From NCBI RefSeq assembly GCF_002797715.1, contig NZ_PGFF01000001.1, positions 1,325,304 to 1,389,303 on the forward strand: 64,000 nt of DNA, written 5' to 3'. The notes below the pieces were generated by a model. It had not been told where the DNA came from. It saw only the letters and a program-made list of their open reading frames with translations, and did not search any database. Position numbers and translations under genes: made by a program. Each line of letters starts with the position of its first letter. Position 1 is the first letter of the stretch. Positions 24,029 to 32,732 of the stretch are shown piece by piece. The DNA is from Diaminobutyricimonas aerilata. GTDB lineage: Bacteria; Actinomycetota; Actinomycetes; Actinomycetales; Microbacteriaceae.

Positions 24029-26512
24029 ATGAGTACGCGCATGCCGGCACCGAGGCCGCGGGTAGACCTTCCGAGACGGATCGGCGCGGGGGTGATCGCC
24101 GGCGCGCTGCTCGCCGGGGCGATCAACCTCGGCACCGGCGACGTCGCCTACGCCGCGGAGCCCGACCTCGGCCCGAATGTGATCGTCTTCGACCCGTCCA
24201 TGCCGGTCGAGGAGATCAACTCCACCCTCGCCGGCATCTCCGGCGAGGCGGAGTTCAGCCAGAACCGCCACGCCGTGTTCTTCAAGCCCGGCACCTACGG
24301 TGACGCCTCCGGCGAGGACGACCCGGCGACCGCGACCGGCATCGTGAACGCCGAGCTCGGCTACTACACCGCGATCTCCGGGCTCGGGGCCTCGCCCGAG
24401 GACGTCCGGATCAACGGAGCCCTGCACGTGGAGCCCGTGCGCGCCTGCGAAGCCAACCCGTGGGACTGCCCGCAGCCGGGCTCGCTGACACGCTTTTGGC
24501 GTTCGCTCAGCAACATGACGATCAACCCCATCCAGCGCCCGGTCGGTGTCGACGCGGACCGTCCGTTCCCGAGCGGCATCACCGACCCGCACACGATGCG
24601 CTACGCCGTGTCGCAGGCCGCCCCGCTGCGCCGCATGAACATCGAGGGGAACCTCACCCTGTTCGGCCGCGTCGGCGAGTACGCCTCGGGCGGCTACCTC
24701 GCGAACTCGAACGTCGACGGCACCCTCATCAGCGGCTCCCAGCAGCAGTGGTTCACGCGGGACTCCACCGTCGGCACGTGGGACGGCGGCGTGTGGAACA
24801 CGGTCTTCTCCGGCGTGGAGGGCGCTCCCGCGACCGACTTCGGCCAGCCCGTCGGCAGCGGCACCGGGAACAAGACCACGCTCGAGACCACCCCGATCAC
24901 GCGGGAGGCGCCGTACCTCTACATCGACGACGCCGGGCACTACCGCGTGTTCGTCCCCGCCGCACGCACGGAGACGCGCGGCCACGACTGGTCCACCGAC
25001 GCCGACGCGGGCGACTCGCTCCCGCTCGAGGACTTCTTCATCGTGAAGGAGGGAGCAACCGCGGCGCAGATCAACGCGCAGCTCGCCGCCGGCAAGCACC
25101 TGCTCATCACGCCGGGCGTCTACCACCTGGATGCCGCTTTGCACGTCGATCGTGCGGAGACCGTCGTGCTCGGCCTCGGATACGCGTCGCTCGTGCCGAC
25201 CGCGGGCGATGCGGCGATCGAGGTGGGCGACGTCCCCGGCGTCACCATCGCCGGCATCACCGTCGACGCCGGCGAGCAGCGCTCCGACGTGCTCGTGCAG
25301 GTGGGACCGCGCGGCGCGACCGCCGCGGACCCGGCCGACCCGACCACGCTCAGCGACGTGTTCATCCGCGTCGGTGGGGCGTGGGCGGGCACGGCCACGA
25401 CCTCCATCGAGGTGAACAGTCCGCACACCCTGCTCGACCACATCTGGGCCTGGCGCGCGGACCACGGCGCCGGGGTGGCGTGGGACTCGAACGTCGGCGA
25501 CCACGGCCTGGTGGTCAACGGTGACGACGTCACGGCGCTCGGGCTGTTCGTGGAGCACTACCAGAAGACCCAGGTGCAGTGGAACGGCGAGCGGGGCCGC
25601 ACCGTGTTCTACCAGAGCGAGCTGCCCTACGACCCGCCGAGCCAGGCCGCCTGGATGGACGGCGACCGGCTCGGTTACGCCTCCTACCGCGTGGCCGACG
25701 ACGTGCGGCACCACCTCGCCGAAGGGCTCGGCGTGTACGCGTACTTCGAACGCGGGATCGACATCCGGCTCGAGAGCGGCATCCAGGCTCCGCGTTCGCC
25801 CGACGTGCGCTTCCGGTCGATGACGAGCGTGTTCCTCAACGGCTCGGGTGGGATCGACCACATCATCAACGACGCCGGCGCCACCGCGGAGGCGCCGTCC
25901 GGCACCTCCAGGCAGCTGGTGAGCTACCCGCCGGCCGACACGGCCGCACCCACGGTGCGCATCGACGCGGACCCGGCCGCGCCGGGCGCGGACGGCGTGT
26001 ACACGCGAGCGGTGACCCTCACCGTGAGCGGCACCGACGACTTCACCCCGCCGCCGACGCTCGAGGTCGCCGTCGACGGCGCCGCGTGGGCGCCCGTCGG
26101 TGAGCCCCTCGTGCTCGGCGACGGTGCCCACACCGTCGAGGCCCGAGCGACCGATTCGTCGGGCAACCGCTCGACCGTCGCGCGCTGGAGCGGCACGATC
26201 CGGATCGCTCCGGTGCACGACGTGCCGCTCGAGGTGAGCGCCCACACGCAGTGCCTCGACGGCAAGGCGTACATCGTCGCTTCGGCGGTGAACCGCTCCG
26301 GTCTCGCCGCCGACATCCGCCTCACGAGCGAGGAGGGCACGGTGAAGTTCACCCGGGTGGCACCGGATGACACGGTCACCTACATCTGGAAGGCGTCGAA
26401 GCGCGTGCCCGCCGGGTCTGCCACGATCGCGGGCTACACCTGGAAGGACGGGCAGGGGAAGTACTCCAGCTACCAGGTGGACTACCGCGCGACCGACTGC
26501 GGCAAGAAGTAG
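24029..26512 (+). CDS. Secreted right-handed beta-helix protein
   Basis: The 827-residue protein has a signal peptide (basic start, hydrophobic IGAGVIAGALLAGAINLG, cleavage probably after VAYA near residue 46). It then has the fold pattern of pectate-lyase-like beta-helices: FFKPGTYG, GLGASPEDVRINGAL, SLSNMTINPIQRPVG, LITPGVYHLD, VLGLGYASLVPT, VPGVTIAGITVDAG and a HIWAWRADHG turn. An immunoglobulin-like module (about 632-730, with DGVYTRAVTLTVSG) and a C-terminal module with two Cys follow. Actinobacterial relatives are often labelled 'adenylyl cyclase', but no cyclase motif is visible. AAAGGAG precedes the ATG. It converges on the GH53 gene, so a polysaccharide role is plausible but unproven. 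Confidence 0.7.
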   Translation: MSTRMPAPRPRVDLPRRIGAGVIAGALLAGAINLGTGDVAYAAEPDLGPNVIVFDPSMPVEEINSTLAGISGEAEFSQNRHAVFFKPGTYGDASGEDDPATATGIVNAELGYYTAISGLGASPEDVRINGALHVEPVRACEANPWDCPQPGSLTRFWRSLSNMTINPIQRPVGVDADRPFPSGITDPHTMRYAVSQAAPLRRMNIEGNLTLFGRVGEYASGGYLANSNVDGTLISGSQQQWFTRDSTVGTWDGGVWNTVFSGVEGAPATDFGQPVGSGTGNKTTLETTPITREAPYLYIDDAGHYRVFVPAARTETRGHDWSTDADAGDSLPLEDFFIVKEGATAAQINAQLAAGKHLLITPGVYHLDAALHVDRAETVVLGLGYASLVPTAGDAAIEVGDVPGVTIAGITVDAGEQRSDVLVQVGPRGATAADPADPTTLSDVFIRVGGAWAGTATTSIEVNSPHTLLDHIWAWRADHGAGVAWDSNVGDHGLVVNGDDVTALGLFVEHYQKTQVQWNGERGRTVFYQSELPYDPPSQAAWMDGDRLGYASYRVADDVRHHLAEGLGVYAYFERGIDIRLESGIQAPRSPDVRFRSMTSVFLNGSGGIDHIINDAGATAEAPSGTSRQLVSYPPADTAAPTVRIDADPAAPGADGVYTRAVTLTVSGTDDFTPPPTLEVAVDGAAWAPVGEPLVLGDGAHTVEARATDSSGNRSTVARWSGTIRIAPVHDVPLEVSAHTQCLDGKAYIVASAVNRSGLAADIRLTSEEGTVKFTRVAPDDTVTYIWKASKRVPAGSATIAGYTWKDGQGKYSSYQVDYRATDCGKK

Positions 26513-26519
26513 GAAGGAG

Positions 26520-26553
26520 GTCGCGGATACCGGGTCGGCCCGGTATCCGCGAC
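26520..26553. terminator. Bidirectional terminator, 15-bp perfect stem
   Basis: GTCGCGGATACCGGG and its exact complement are separated by TCGG. The hairpin fills the 48-base gap between the convergent beta-helix and GH53 genes and can end transcription from either side. Confidence 0.8.
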
Positions 26554-26560
26554 GACCTGC

Positions 26561-28189
26561 TCAGCGCAGCAACGCCCGCCACCCCGGCGCGATGGTGCCG
26601 AGGTCGGGCAGGAACTGCAGGAAGCCGGGCAGGAGCATCCGGCCCTCATGATCGAACATCGCCTGGTTCTCCCACGCGTTACCGGAGGCGGGGTCCGCCG
26701 GATCCCAGCCGGCACCCGGCACCGCCGTCCACGCGGGTTCCCAGTACACGGCGCCGAGCCCGCGCCCGCCGGGCGCCGATCGCACGACATCCTGCACCGC
26801 TCGGAAGTTCGCCGCCTGCCCCTCGGGCGTCGCGGGGTAGCCCGGCGTCAGCTCGGACTCGAGGTCGATGACGTTCTCCCACGGGTCGACGGGATCGTCG
26901 GCGAGCGTCCACGGGTAGGCCGTCTCGACGACGAGCACGTCGCGGTCGTACCGGTCGGAGAGCACGGTCACCGCCTCCTGCAGGTCGGCGAAGCTGCCGT
27001 GCCAGTAGGAGTAGTACGACAGGCCGATGACGTCGAACGGGACGCCGCGCGCCGTGACCTCGTCGAACCACCACGTGAGCGAGCCGACGCCGTTGTTGAT
27101 GTTGGTGAGGTGCAGGATCACCCGCGCCTCGGGGAACACCTCCGACGTCGCCGTCGAGCCGGCCGTGAGGAAGCCCGCGAGCGCGTCCCACTGCGGGGTG
27201 TCGACCCCGTCGCCGGGGACCACGTCCCAGGTCTGACCGTGCGGCCACAGCATGCCCGGGTTGATCTCGTTGCCGACCTGCACGAAGCGCACGTCGACCC
27301 GCGCCTCTTTGAGCGCGGTGAGCACGTCGAGCGTGTGCTGCCGCAGCTGCGCGGTCATGGTCGGCACGTCGGAGTGCGCCCACGCTGCGGGCACACCCTG
27401 CGCGCCCGGGTCGGTCCACCGATCCGAGTAGTGGAAGTCCACGAGCACGCCCATCCCCGCGGCGGTGATCCGCTTGCCCGTCGCGACCACGTCGTCGAGT
27501 GCGTTGTAGCCGTCGGCCGGATCGACCCACACCCGCAGACGCCCGAGGTCGGCACCGGCAGCGGCGAACGCCTGCACGGGGTCGACCCGGTGGCCGTTCG
27601 GAGCCGCGTAGGTCGCGCCGAAGTCCTCGTTCTTGCGCACGCCCGAGAGGTCCGCTCCGCGGATGAGCCGCTCGCTGCGGCCCGCGGTCACCTCGACGTC
27701 GTCCAAGCTCGCCCACGACCCGGCCGGGCCGTCCGTCTTCAGTCCGATGGTGCAGCCGCCGCGGAACGAACGGAAGCTCACCGAGAGCCGCACCCACGCG
27801 TCGTCGACCTCCGTCGACGGGACCGTGGTCACCGCCGGCACACCGCATCCGGTGGCGACGAGGCTGCTCGAGGCGAGCCCGCCGCCGGACTTCACGCTCG
27901 CGCTGAAGGTGTACCAGCCGTCGGCCGCGGGGCGGAATCGCTGCGTCGTCGTGACCGCACCCCCGTCATCCAGCCAGTGCGTCAGCCGCGTCGCGGAGTC
28001 CACCCCACCGGCCTCGGTGCGGGCGGCGCCGCCCACGCCGGTGCTCCTCCAGCCGGTGAGCCCCTCTTCGAATCCCGGGTTGGCGATCGGATGCGCGGGC
28101 GGGGCCGCGGTCGCGCTGAGCGACGGCACGGCCGCGAGCACGAGGGCGATCACCCCCGTCGAGATCGCTCTCTTGACGTGGTGCTGCAT
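26561..28189 (-). CDS. Secreted GH53 arabinogalactan endo-beta-1,4-galactanase
   Basis: GH53 enzymes cleave beta-1,4-galactan chains of pectin. The protein (about 542 residues) has a signal peptide ending near TATA/A, an N-terminal carbohydrate-binding-like beta-sandwich (about 35-165, starting PIANPGFEEGLTGWR), then the GH53 barrel: RGADLSGVRKNEDFG, LGRLRVWVDP, VLVDFHYSDRWTDPG, VQVGNEINPGMLWP (acid/base Glu near 306), VIGLSYYSYWHGS and VVETAYPWTL (nucleophile Glu near 420). An alternative ATG one codon upstream (28192) sits only two bases from the AGGAGG; the second ATG has better spacing. GH42, an importer and a LacI regulator follow on the far side, forming a galactan locus. Confidence 0.92.
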   Translation of the reverse strand: MQHHVKRAISTGVIALVLAAVPSLSATAAPPAHPIANPGFEEGLTGWRSTGVGGAARTEAGGVDSATRLTHWLDDGGAVTTTQRFRPAADGWYTFSASVKSGGGLASSSLVATGCGVPAVTTVPSTEVDDAWVRLSVSFRSFRGGCTIGLKTDGPAGSWASLDDVEVTAGRSERLIRGADLSGVRKNEDFGATYAAPNGHRVDPVQAFAAAGADLGRLRVWVDPADGYNALDDVVATGKRITAAGMGVLVDFHYSDRWTDPGAQGVPAAWAHSDVPTMTAQLRQHTLDVLTALKEARVDVRFVQVGNEINPGMLWPHGQTWDVVPGDGVDTPQWDALAGFLTAGSTATSEVFPEARVILHLTNINNGVGSLTWWFDEVTARGVPFDVIGLSYYSYWHGSFADLQEAVTVLSDRYDRDVLVVETAYPWTLADDPVDPWENVIDLESELTPGYPATPEGQAANFRAVQDVVRSAPGGRGLGAVYWEPAWTAVPGAGWDPADPASGNAWENQAMFDHEGRMLLPGFLQFLPDLGTIAPGWRALLR

Positions 28190-28230
28190 CATGTCCTCCT
28201 CGACATCTGCTCCCGGCGCGCGCTGGCGGA

Positions 28231-30288
28231 TCAGCCGGTCGTCGTCCTCATCACCCTGACCAGGTGAGGCGGCACGGTGAGTGTGCCGCCGAGCTTCTCG
28301 CCGGTGAGCATCTCGACGGCTCCGGCCGGTGCCGTGAGGTGCGCGGGAGCGGCGGTGTGGTTGATCGCGAACGTGTAGGCCGCATCGTCGGCGTGACGCA
28401 CGACGACCTCGACCTCATCGGGTGCGCCGAAGGGGACCCCCGTCTCGCCCAGCACGCGGACGAGCAGGGCGTCGAGGTCGCCGCCCTCCAGGTCGGTGGA
28501 GACGTACCAGGCGGTCCCGGCACCGAACGCGTGGCGGGTGAGGGCGGGCCCTCCCTCCGCGGGGCCGTCGAGGTACCGCGAGACGACCTCGGCGCCCTCG
28601 GTGCGGACGGCGTCGGTCCAGATGCGCCCGCGCTCGCCGGTGTCGAGCTGCACCGTCTCGTCGGAGCGCAGGGGCAGGAACTCCTCGACGACGAGTCCGA
28701 GCACGTCGCGCAGACCGCCCGGGTGCGGGCCCGCCGGCACGGCGTCGTGTTCGTCCACGACACCCGAGAAGTACGAGACGACGAGGGTACCGCCGGCCTC
28801 CACATAGGAGCGCAGGTTGCGTTGGGCGAGCTCGTCGACGAGATAGAGCGCCGGGGCGAGCACGACCCGGTAGCCGGAGAGATCGGCCGCCGGATGCGCG
28901 AAGTCGACGGTCACATCCCGGTGCCAGAGGGCGCTGTAGAAGGCCTCGATGCGGCGGCGGTGGTCGAGGTCGACGCTCGGCCGCCATTCGAGATCTTGGG
29001 CCCAGAAGGACTGCCAGTCCCACAGCACGGCGACCTCGGCTCGCGTGGTCGCCCCGCGCACACCGGCGAGGCGGGTGAGGTCGTCGCCGAGGGCGACGAC
29101 CTCGCGCCAGATACGCGATCCGGTGCCGGCGTGCGGCAGCATCGCCGAGTGGAACTTCTCCGCCCCGGATCGCGACGCGCGGAACTGGAAGAACATGATC
29201 GCGTCGGCGCCGCGGGCGAGGTGGCTGATGCTGTTGCGCGCGAGCTCGCCCGCGCGCTTGGCGATGTTCCGCGGCTGCCAGTTGACGGCCGAGGTGGAAT
29301 GCTCCATGAGCATCCAGGGGCGCCCGTCCGCGAGTGAGCGGGTGAGGTCGGCGTCCATCGCGAGCAGCACGTGGTTGTCGCGTCGTTCGGCGGTGAGGTA
29401 GTGGTCGTTCGCGACGACGTCGACCTCGCGCGACCAGGCCCAGAGGTCCATCGACGGGCAGCTCGTCGCCATGAAGTTGGTCGTGACGGGCAGGTGCGGC
29501 GTGTGCTGCCGGATGATGTCGCGCTCCATCACGAAGCACGCGAGCAGCGCGTCCGAGGTGAATCGGGCGAAATCGAGTCGCTGCGCCGGGTTGACGACCG
29601 AGGGGGCCAGTCGGGGTGCGTCGATCTCGTGCCACTCGGTGTAGCGCTGCCCCCAGAAGGTGGTTCCCCACGCCGAGTTGAGGGCGTCGAGGGTGTCGTA
29701 ACGGCGGCGCAGCCACTCGCGGAAGGCGAGCACCGAGGCCTCGTCGTAGCTCTCGCTGACGGGGGCGCCGTACTCGTTGTGCACGTGCCACATGACGACG
29801 GCCGGGTGTTGCGCGTATCGGCGGGCGAGCTGCTCGGTGATGGCGGCCGCGGCGCGTCGGTAGTGCGGCGAGCTCGGGCTCGCCATCCCGCGGGATCCGT
29901 GCCCGAGCGCGATGCCGTCGCGCGTCACCACGCGCGCTTCCGGATACGTCGTGAAGAACCAGGCCGGGGGAGCGGCCGTCGGCGTGCCGAGGTCGACGTC
30001 GATGCCCGCACCGGCGAGCAGATCGAGGATGTCGTCGAGCTGGTCGAAACGGAACTCGCCTTCGCGCGGTTCGAGCAGCGCCCACGAGAAGATGTTGACG
30101 CTCACGAGGTCGATGCCGGCCTCGCGCATGAGCGCGATGTCGTCGACCCAGGTCTCCCGCGGCCACTGCTCCGGGTTGTAGTCGCCGCCGTAGCGCAGGC
30201 CGCGCGCGCCCGACCACGGGGTCCGACGCGGGCGCGCGTCGGGCTGGGTGTCGCTCGCATCGGCGCGGCGCTGCTGTTCGAGGGTCAT
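28231..30288 (-). CDS. GH42 beta-galactosidase
   Basis: The 685-residue cytoplasmic enzyme releases galactose from beta-galactosides or galacto-oligosaccharides. It starts near GLRYGGDYNPEQW, has the acid/base motif WHVHNEYGAP (Glu near residue 168) and the nucleophile motif MLMEHSTSAVNWQ (Glu near 329), then a trimerisation-like glutaminase-fold domain (about 400-620) and a small C-terminal beta domain. There is no signal peptide. The start lies 15 bases downstream of the first LacI-type operator, so the operator overlaps its promoter or leader. The GH53 gene follows after 41 bases on the same strand and may be co-transcribed. Confidence 0.93.
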   Translation of the reverse strand: MTLEQQRRADASDTQPDARPRRTPWSGARGLRYGGDYNPEQWPRETWVDDIALMREAGIDLVSVNIFSWALLEPREGEFRFDQLDDILDLLAGAGIDVDLGTPTAAPPAWFFTTYPEARVVTRDGIALGHGSRGMASPSSPHYRRAAAAITEQLARRYAQHPAVVMWHVHNEYGAPVSESYDEASVLAFREWLRRRYDTLDALNSAWGTTFWGQRYTEWHEIDAPRLAPSVVNPAQRLDFARFTSDALLACFVMERDIIRQHTPHLPVTTNFMATSCPSMDLWAWSREVDVVANDHYLTAERRDNHVLLAMDADLTRSLADGRPWMLMEHSTSAVNWQPRNIAKRAGELARNSISHLARGADAIMFFQFRASRSGAEKFHSAMLPHAGTGSRIWREVVALGDDLTRLAGVRGATTRAEVAVLWDWQSFWAQDLEWRPSVDLDHRRRIEAFYSALWHRDVTVDFAHPAADLSGYRVVLAPALYLVDELAQRNLRSYVEAGGTLVVSYFSGVVDEHDAVPAGPHPGGLRDVLGLVVEEFLPLRSDETVQLDTGERGRIWTDAVRTEGAEVVSRYLDGPAEGGPALTRHAFGAGTAWYVSTDLEGGDLDALLVRVLGETGVPFGAPDEVEVVVRHADDAAYTFAINHTAAPAHLTAPAGAVEMLTGEKLGGTLTVPPHLVRVMRTTTG

Positions 30289-30302
30289 GTCATCCCGTCT
30301 GA

Positions 30303-30318
30303 CTGTGTACGGTCACAG
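30303..30318. promoter_or_regulatory. LacI-type operator 1 (GH42 side)
   Basis: CTGTGTACGGTCACAG is a 16-bp palindrome sharing the CTGTNACCGGTCACAG pattern with operator 2. It starts 15 bases upstream of the GH42 start codon. The central CG is typical of LacI-family sites. Confidence 0.7.
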
Positions 30319-30353
30319 TTGTAACACGGCCACACGTCGGCACGGTAGCCCGG

Positions 30354-30384
30354 TTGACATGCGCCAAATCGTATGAGCTACTGT
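30354..30384 (+). promoter_or_regulatory. Candidate promoter of the galactan importer operon
   Basis: A consensus TTGACA lies at 30354-30359. The best -10 (TACTGT, 30379-30384) is 19 bases further on and overlaps operator 2, so a bound repressor would block it. The spacing is longer than ideal. Confidence 0.45.
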
Positions 30385-30396
30385 TACCGGTCACAG
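30381..30396. promoter_or_regulatory. LacI-type operator 2 (importer side)
   Basis: CTGTTACCGGTCACAG is a palindrome with a single mismatched position pair. It lies 69 bases before the binding-protein start codon and 62 bases from operator 1. The LacI-family gene at the end of the importer operon is the obvious candidate regulator. Confidence 0.75.
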
Positions 30397-30464
30397 CCGG
30401 TTGGCACATGAAGCGGCATCCCCGCCCGGCAAACCGGACCACAGCATTCGACAAGGAGGACGAA

Positions 30465-31760
30465 ATGCGCGCATCCACTCGCCTCGCCGCCGCCGCGACG
30501 ATCGCGGTCGCGGCGCTCACGGCCGGGGGGTGCTCGGCGGGAGGCTCGGGCGACCAGCCGGTCGAGCTCACCTACTGGGCCTGGGCTCCCAACCTGGACA
30601 AGGTGGTCGAGATCTGGAACGACCAGAACCCCGACATCCAGGTGACCGTCAACAAGCAGGACGGCGGCGACCCCGCCATCACCAAGCTCCTCACGGCGAT
30701 CAAGGCCGGCAGCGGAGCACCCGACCTCATCCAGGCCGAGTACCAGAAGATCCCGACCCTCGTCTCGAGCGACGCCCTCGCCGACATCTCGGGCGAACTC
30801 GACGGCTCCGTCGCCGACGAGTTCTCCGACGGCACGTGGGACTCGGTCACGCTCGGCGGCGACGCCGTCTACGCGGTGCCGCAGGACTCCGGCCCGATGA
30901 TGTTCTACTACCGCGCCGACATCTTCGAGGAACTCGGACTCGCGGTGCCGACGACGTGGGACGAGTACGCGGAGGCGGCCCGTGCCGTCACCGCCGCACG
31001 TCCGGGCAGCTTCCTCGGAACCTTCTCCGCGAACGACGCCGGCTGGTTCAGCGGACTCGCGCAGCAGGCGGGCGCCTCGTGGTGGGGCATCGACGGCGAC
31101 GCGTGGAGCGTCGACATCGACGCCGAGCCCACGCAGAAGGTCGCCCAGTACTGGGGCGGACTCGTCGAGGAGGGCGTGATCGACAACAAGCCGATGTACA
31201 CCCCCGAGTGGAACGCCGGATTGAACGACGGCACCCAGCTCGGCTGGATCAGCTCCGTCTGGGGACCGGGCGTGCTCGCGGGCAACGCGCCGGACACCGA
31301 GGGACTGTGGAAGGCCGCGCTGCTGCCGCAGTGGAACGCCGGGGACGAGGCCAACGGCAACTGGGGCGGATCGAGCACGGCCGTCACGACCCAGTCCGAT
31401 CACACCGCCGAGGCTGTCGAGTTCGCCACGTGGCTCAACACCGACCCGGAGGCCGTCGCGGCGCTCGCCGACATCTCGGGCGTCTACCCGGCGGCGGTCG
31501 ACGCCGCCGCGGACGCGCTGAGCGACCCTCCCGCCTTCATCGCCAACCAGCCGGAGTTCTACGAGCTCGCCGCTCAGGCGTCGGAGCAGGTGCAGAACTT
31601 CACCTACGGACCGAACGTCAACGTCGCCTTCAGCGCCTACAACGACGAGTTCGCCACGGCCGCCGAGGCCCGCACCGCCGCCGCGTTCACCGAAGCGGTG
31701 AGGCGGATGCAGAAGATCACCGTCGACGACCTCGAATCCGCCGGATTCACCGTCGAGTAG
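30465..31760 (+). CDS. Galactan-oligosaccharide ABC transporter binding lipoprotein
   Basis: The 431-residue CUT1 binding protein has a lipoprotein signal (MRASTRLAAAATIAVAAL, lipobox TAGGC, Cys near residue 23), followed by ELTYWAWAPN, GSGAPDLIQAEYQ, AVPQDSGPMMFYYRADIF and WISSVWGPGVLAG. The ATG at 30465 has AAGGAGGA five bases upstream. It is the first gene of the operon and is followed by a strong hairpin, as expected for a receptor needed in excess over its permeases. The neighbouring GH42 and GH53 genes suggest galacto-oligosaccharides as ligand; that is inference. Confidence 0.9.
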   Translation: MRASTRLAAAATIAVAALTAGGCSAGGSGDQPVELTYWAWAPNLDKVVEIWNDQNPDIQVTVNKQDGGDPAITKLLTAIKAGSGAPDLIQAEYQKIPTLVSSDALADISGELDGSVADEFSDGTWDSVTLGGDAVYAVPQDSGPMMFYYRADIFEELGLAVPTTWDEYAEAARAVTAARPGSFLGTFSANDAGWFSGLAQQAGASWWGIDGDAWSVDIDAEPTQKVAQYWGGLVEEGVIDNKPMYTPEWNAGLNDGTQLGWISSVWGPGVLAGNAPDTEGLWKAALLPQWNAGDEANGNWGGSSTAVTTQSDHTAEAVEFATWLNTDPEAVAALADISGVYPAAVDAAADALSDPPAFIANQPEFYELAAQASEQVQNFTYGPNVNVAFSAYNDEFATAAEARTAAAFTEAVRRMQKITVDDLESAGFTVE

Positions 31761-31765
31761 CCGAC

Positions 31766-31799
31766 CACCCGCGGGGGCGGACGACCGTCCCCGCGGGTG
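31766..31799 (+). terminator. Intra-operon hairpin between binding protein and permease genes
   Basis: CACCCGCGGGGGCGG pairs with CCGTCCCCGCGGGTG across an ACGA loop (15-bp stem, one mismatch). There is no T-tract. It starts five bases after the binding-protein stop codon. It probably stabilises the upstream mRNA or stops part of the transcription. Confidence 0.65.
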
Positions 31800-31814
31800 C
31801 CGACGAGGACCCTC

Positions 31815-32732
31815 ATGACCTCTCCACGCGGCGGCCGCACGGGCCGCATCCTCATCCCGTACGCGATGCTCGCCCCCGGCATCGTGCTGTTCGTGCTGTT
31901 CATGGCGGCACCCATCCTCTACACGCTCGTCTTGAGCTTCCAGAAGACGCAGGTGGAGGGTCTGGGCCTCGGCTCCGGGGCCCGCAAGACCGTCTTCGCC
32001 GGCCTCGAGAACTACGCCGCCGCGCTCGACCCCGAGTTCCTCGCGAGCGTCGGGCGGGTGCTGCTCTACGGCCTCATCCTCGTGCCCGCGATGCTGCTGC
32101 TCGCGCTGCTGTTCGCGTTGCTGCTCGACTCGAGGCGCAGCCGGGCCACGACCTTCTCGCGCGTGACGATCTTCCTGCCCTACGCCGTTCCCGCGGTCAT
32201 CAGTTCGCTGCTCTGGGGCTTCCTGTACCTCCCGGCCGTGAGCCCCGCCTACTGGATCTTCGAGCGACTCGGCTGGGACGCCCCGCGCATCCTCTCCAAC
32301 GACCTCGTCATCTTCGCGATCGCCAACATCGCGCTGTGGGGCGGAGTCGGGTTCAACATGATCGTGATGTACACCTCCCTGCGGGCGGTGCCCACCGAGA
32401 TCTACGAGGCCGCGCGGCTCGACGGGGCGACCGAGACGCAGATCGCCCTGCGGATCAAGGTGCCGATCATCGCGCCCGCGGTCGTCATGACCGCGCTGTT
32501 CTCGATGGTCGCGACCCTGCAGGTCTTCGCCGAGCCGACGACCCTGCGCCCGCTGAGCAACTCGCTCTCGACCACGTGGACCCCGCTCATGAAGGTCTAC
32601 CGCGACGCGTTCACCCGCGACGACCTCGGCTCCGCCGCGGCGAGCTCCGTCGTGATCGCCCTCGCCACGTTCCTGCTGTCGTTCCTGTTCCTGCGGATCG
32701 TGCAGCGCCGCGCCTTCGGTCAGGAGGACTGA
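31815..32732 (+). CDS. Sugar ABC transporter permease (MalF type)
   Basis: The 305-residue membrane protein starts IPYAMLAPGIVLFVLFMAAP and has the EAA loop EAARLDGATETQIALRIKVP near residue 200. The ATG at 31815 is chosen for the GAGGA seven bases upstream over a GTG six codons earlier that overlaps the end of the hairpin region. It overlaps the second permease gene by one base. Confidence 0.9.
   Translation: MTSPRGGRTGRILIPYAMLAPGIVLFVLFMAAPILYTLVLSFQKTQVEGLGLGSGARKTVFAGLENYAAALDPEFLASVGRVLLYGLILVPAMLLLALLFALLLDSRRSRATTFSRVTIFLPYAVPAVISSLLWGFLYLPAVSPAYWIFERLGWDAPRILSNDLVIFAIANIALWGGVGFNMIVMYTSLRAVPTEIYEAARLDGATETQIALRIKVPIIAPAVVMTALFSMVATLQVFAEPTTLRPLSNSLSTTWTPLMKVYRDAFTRDDLGSAAASSVVIALATFLLSFLFLRIVQRRAFGQED

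Noticed and set aside
22268-26245. A 1325-codon open frame on the minus strand across ffh and the beta-helix gene
   Set aside because: It runs antisense to two clearly supported genes, has low-complexity Arg/Gly/Val-rich composition and no motif. Long antisense frames are expected in DNA of this GC content.
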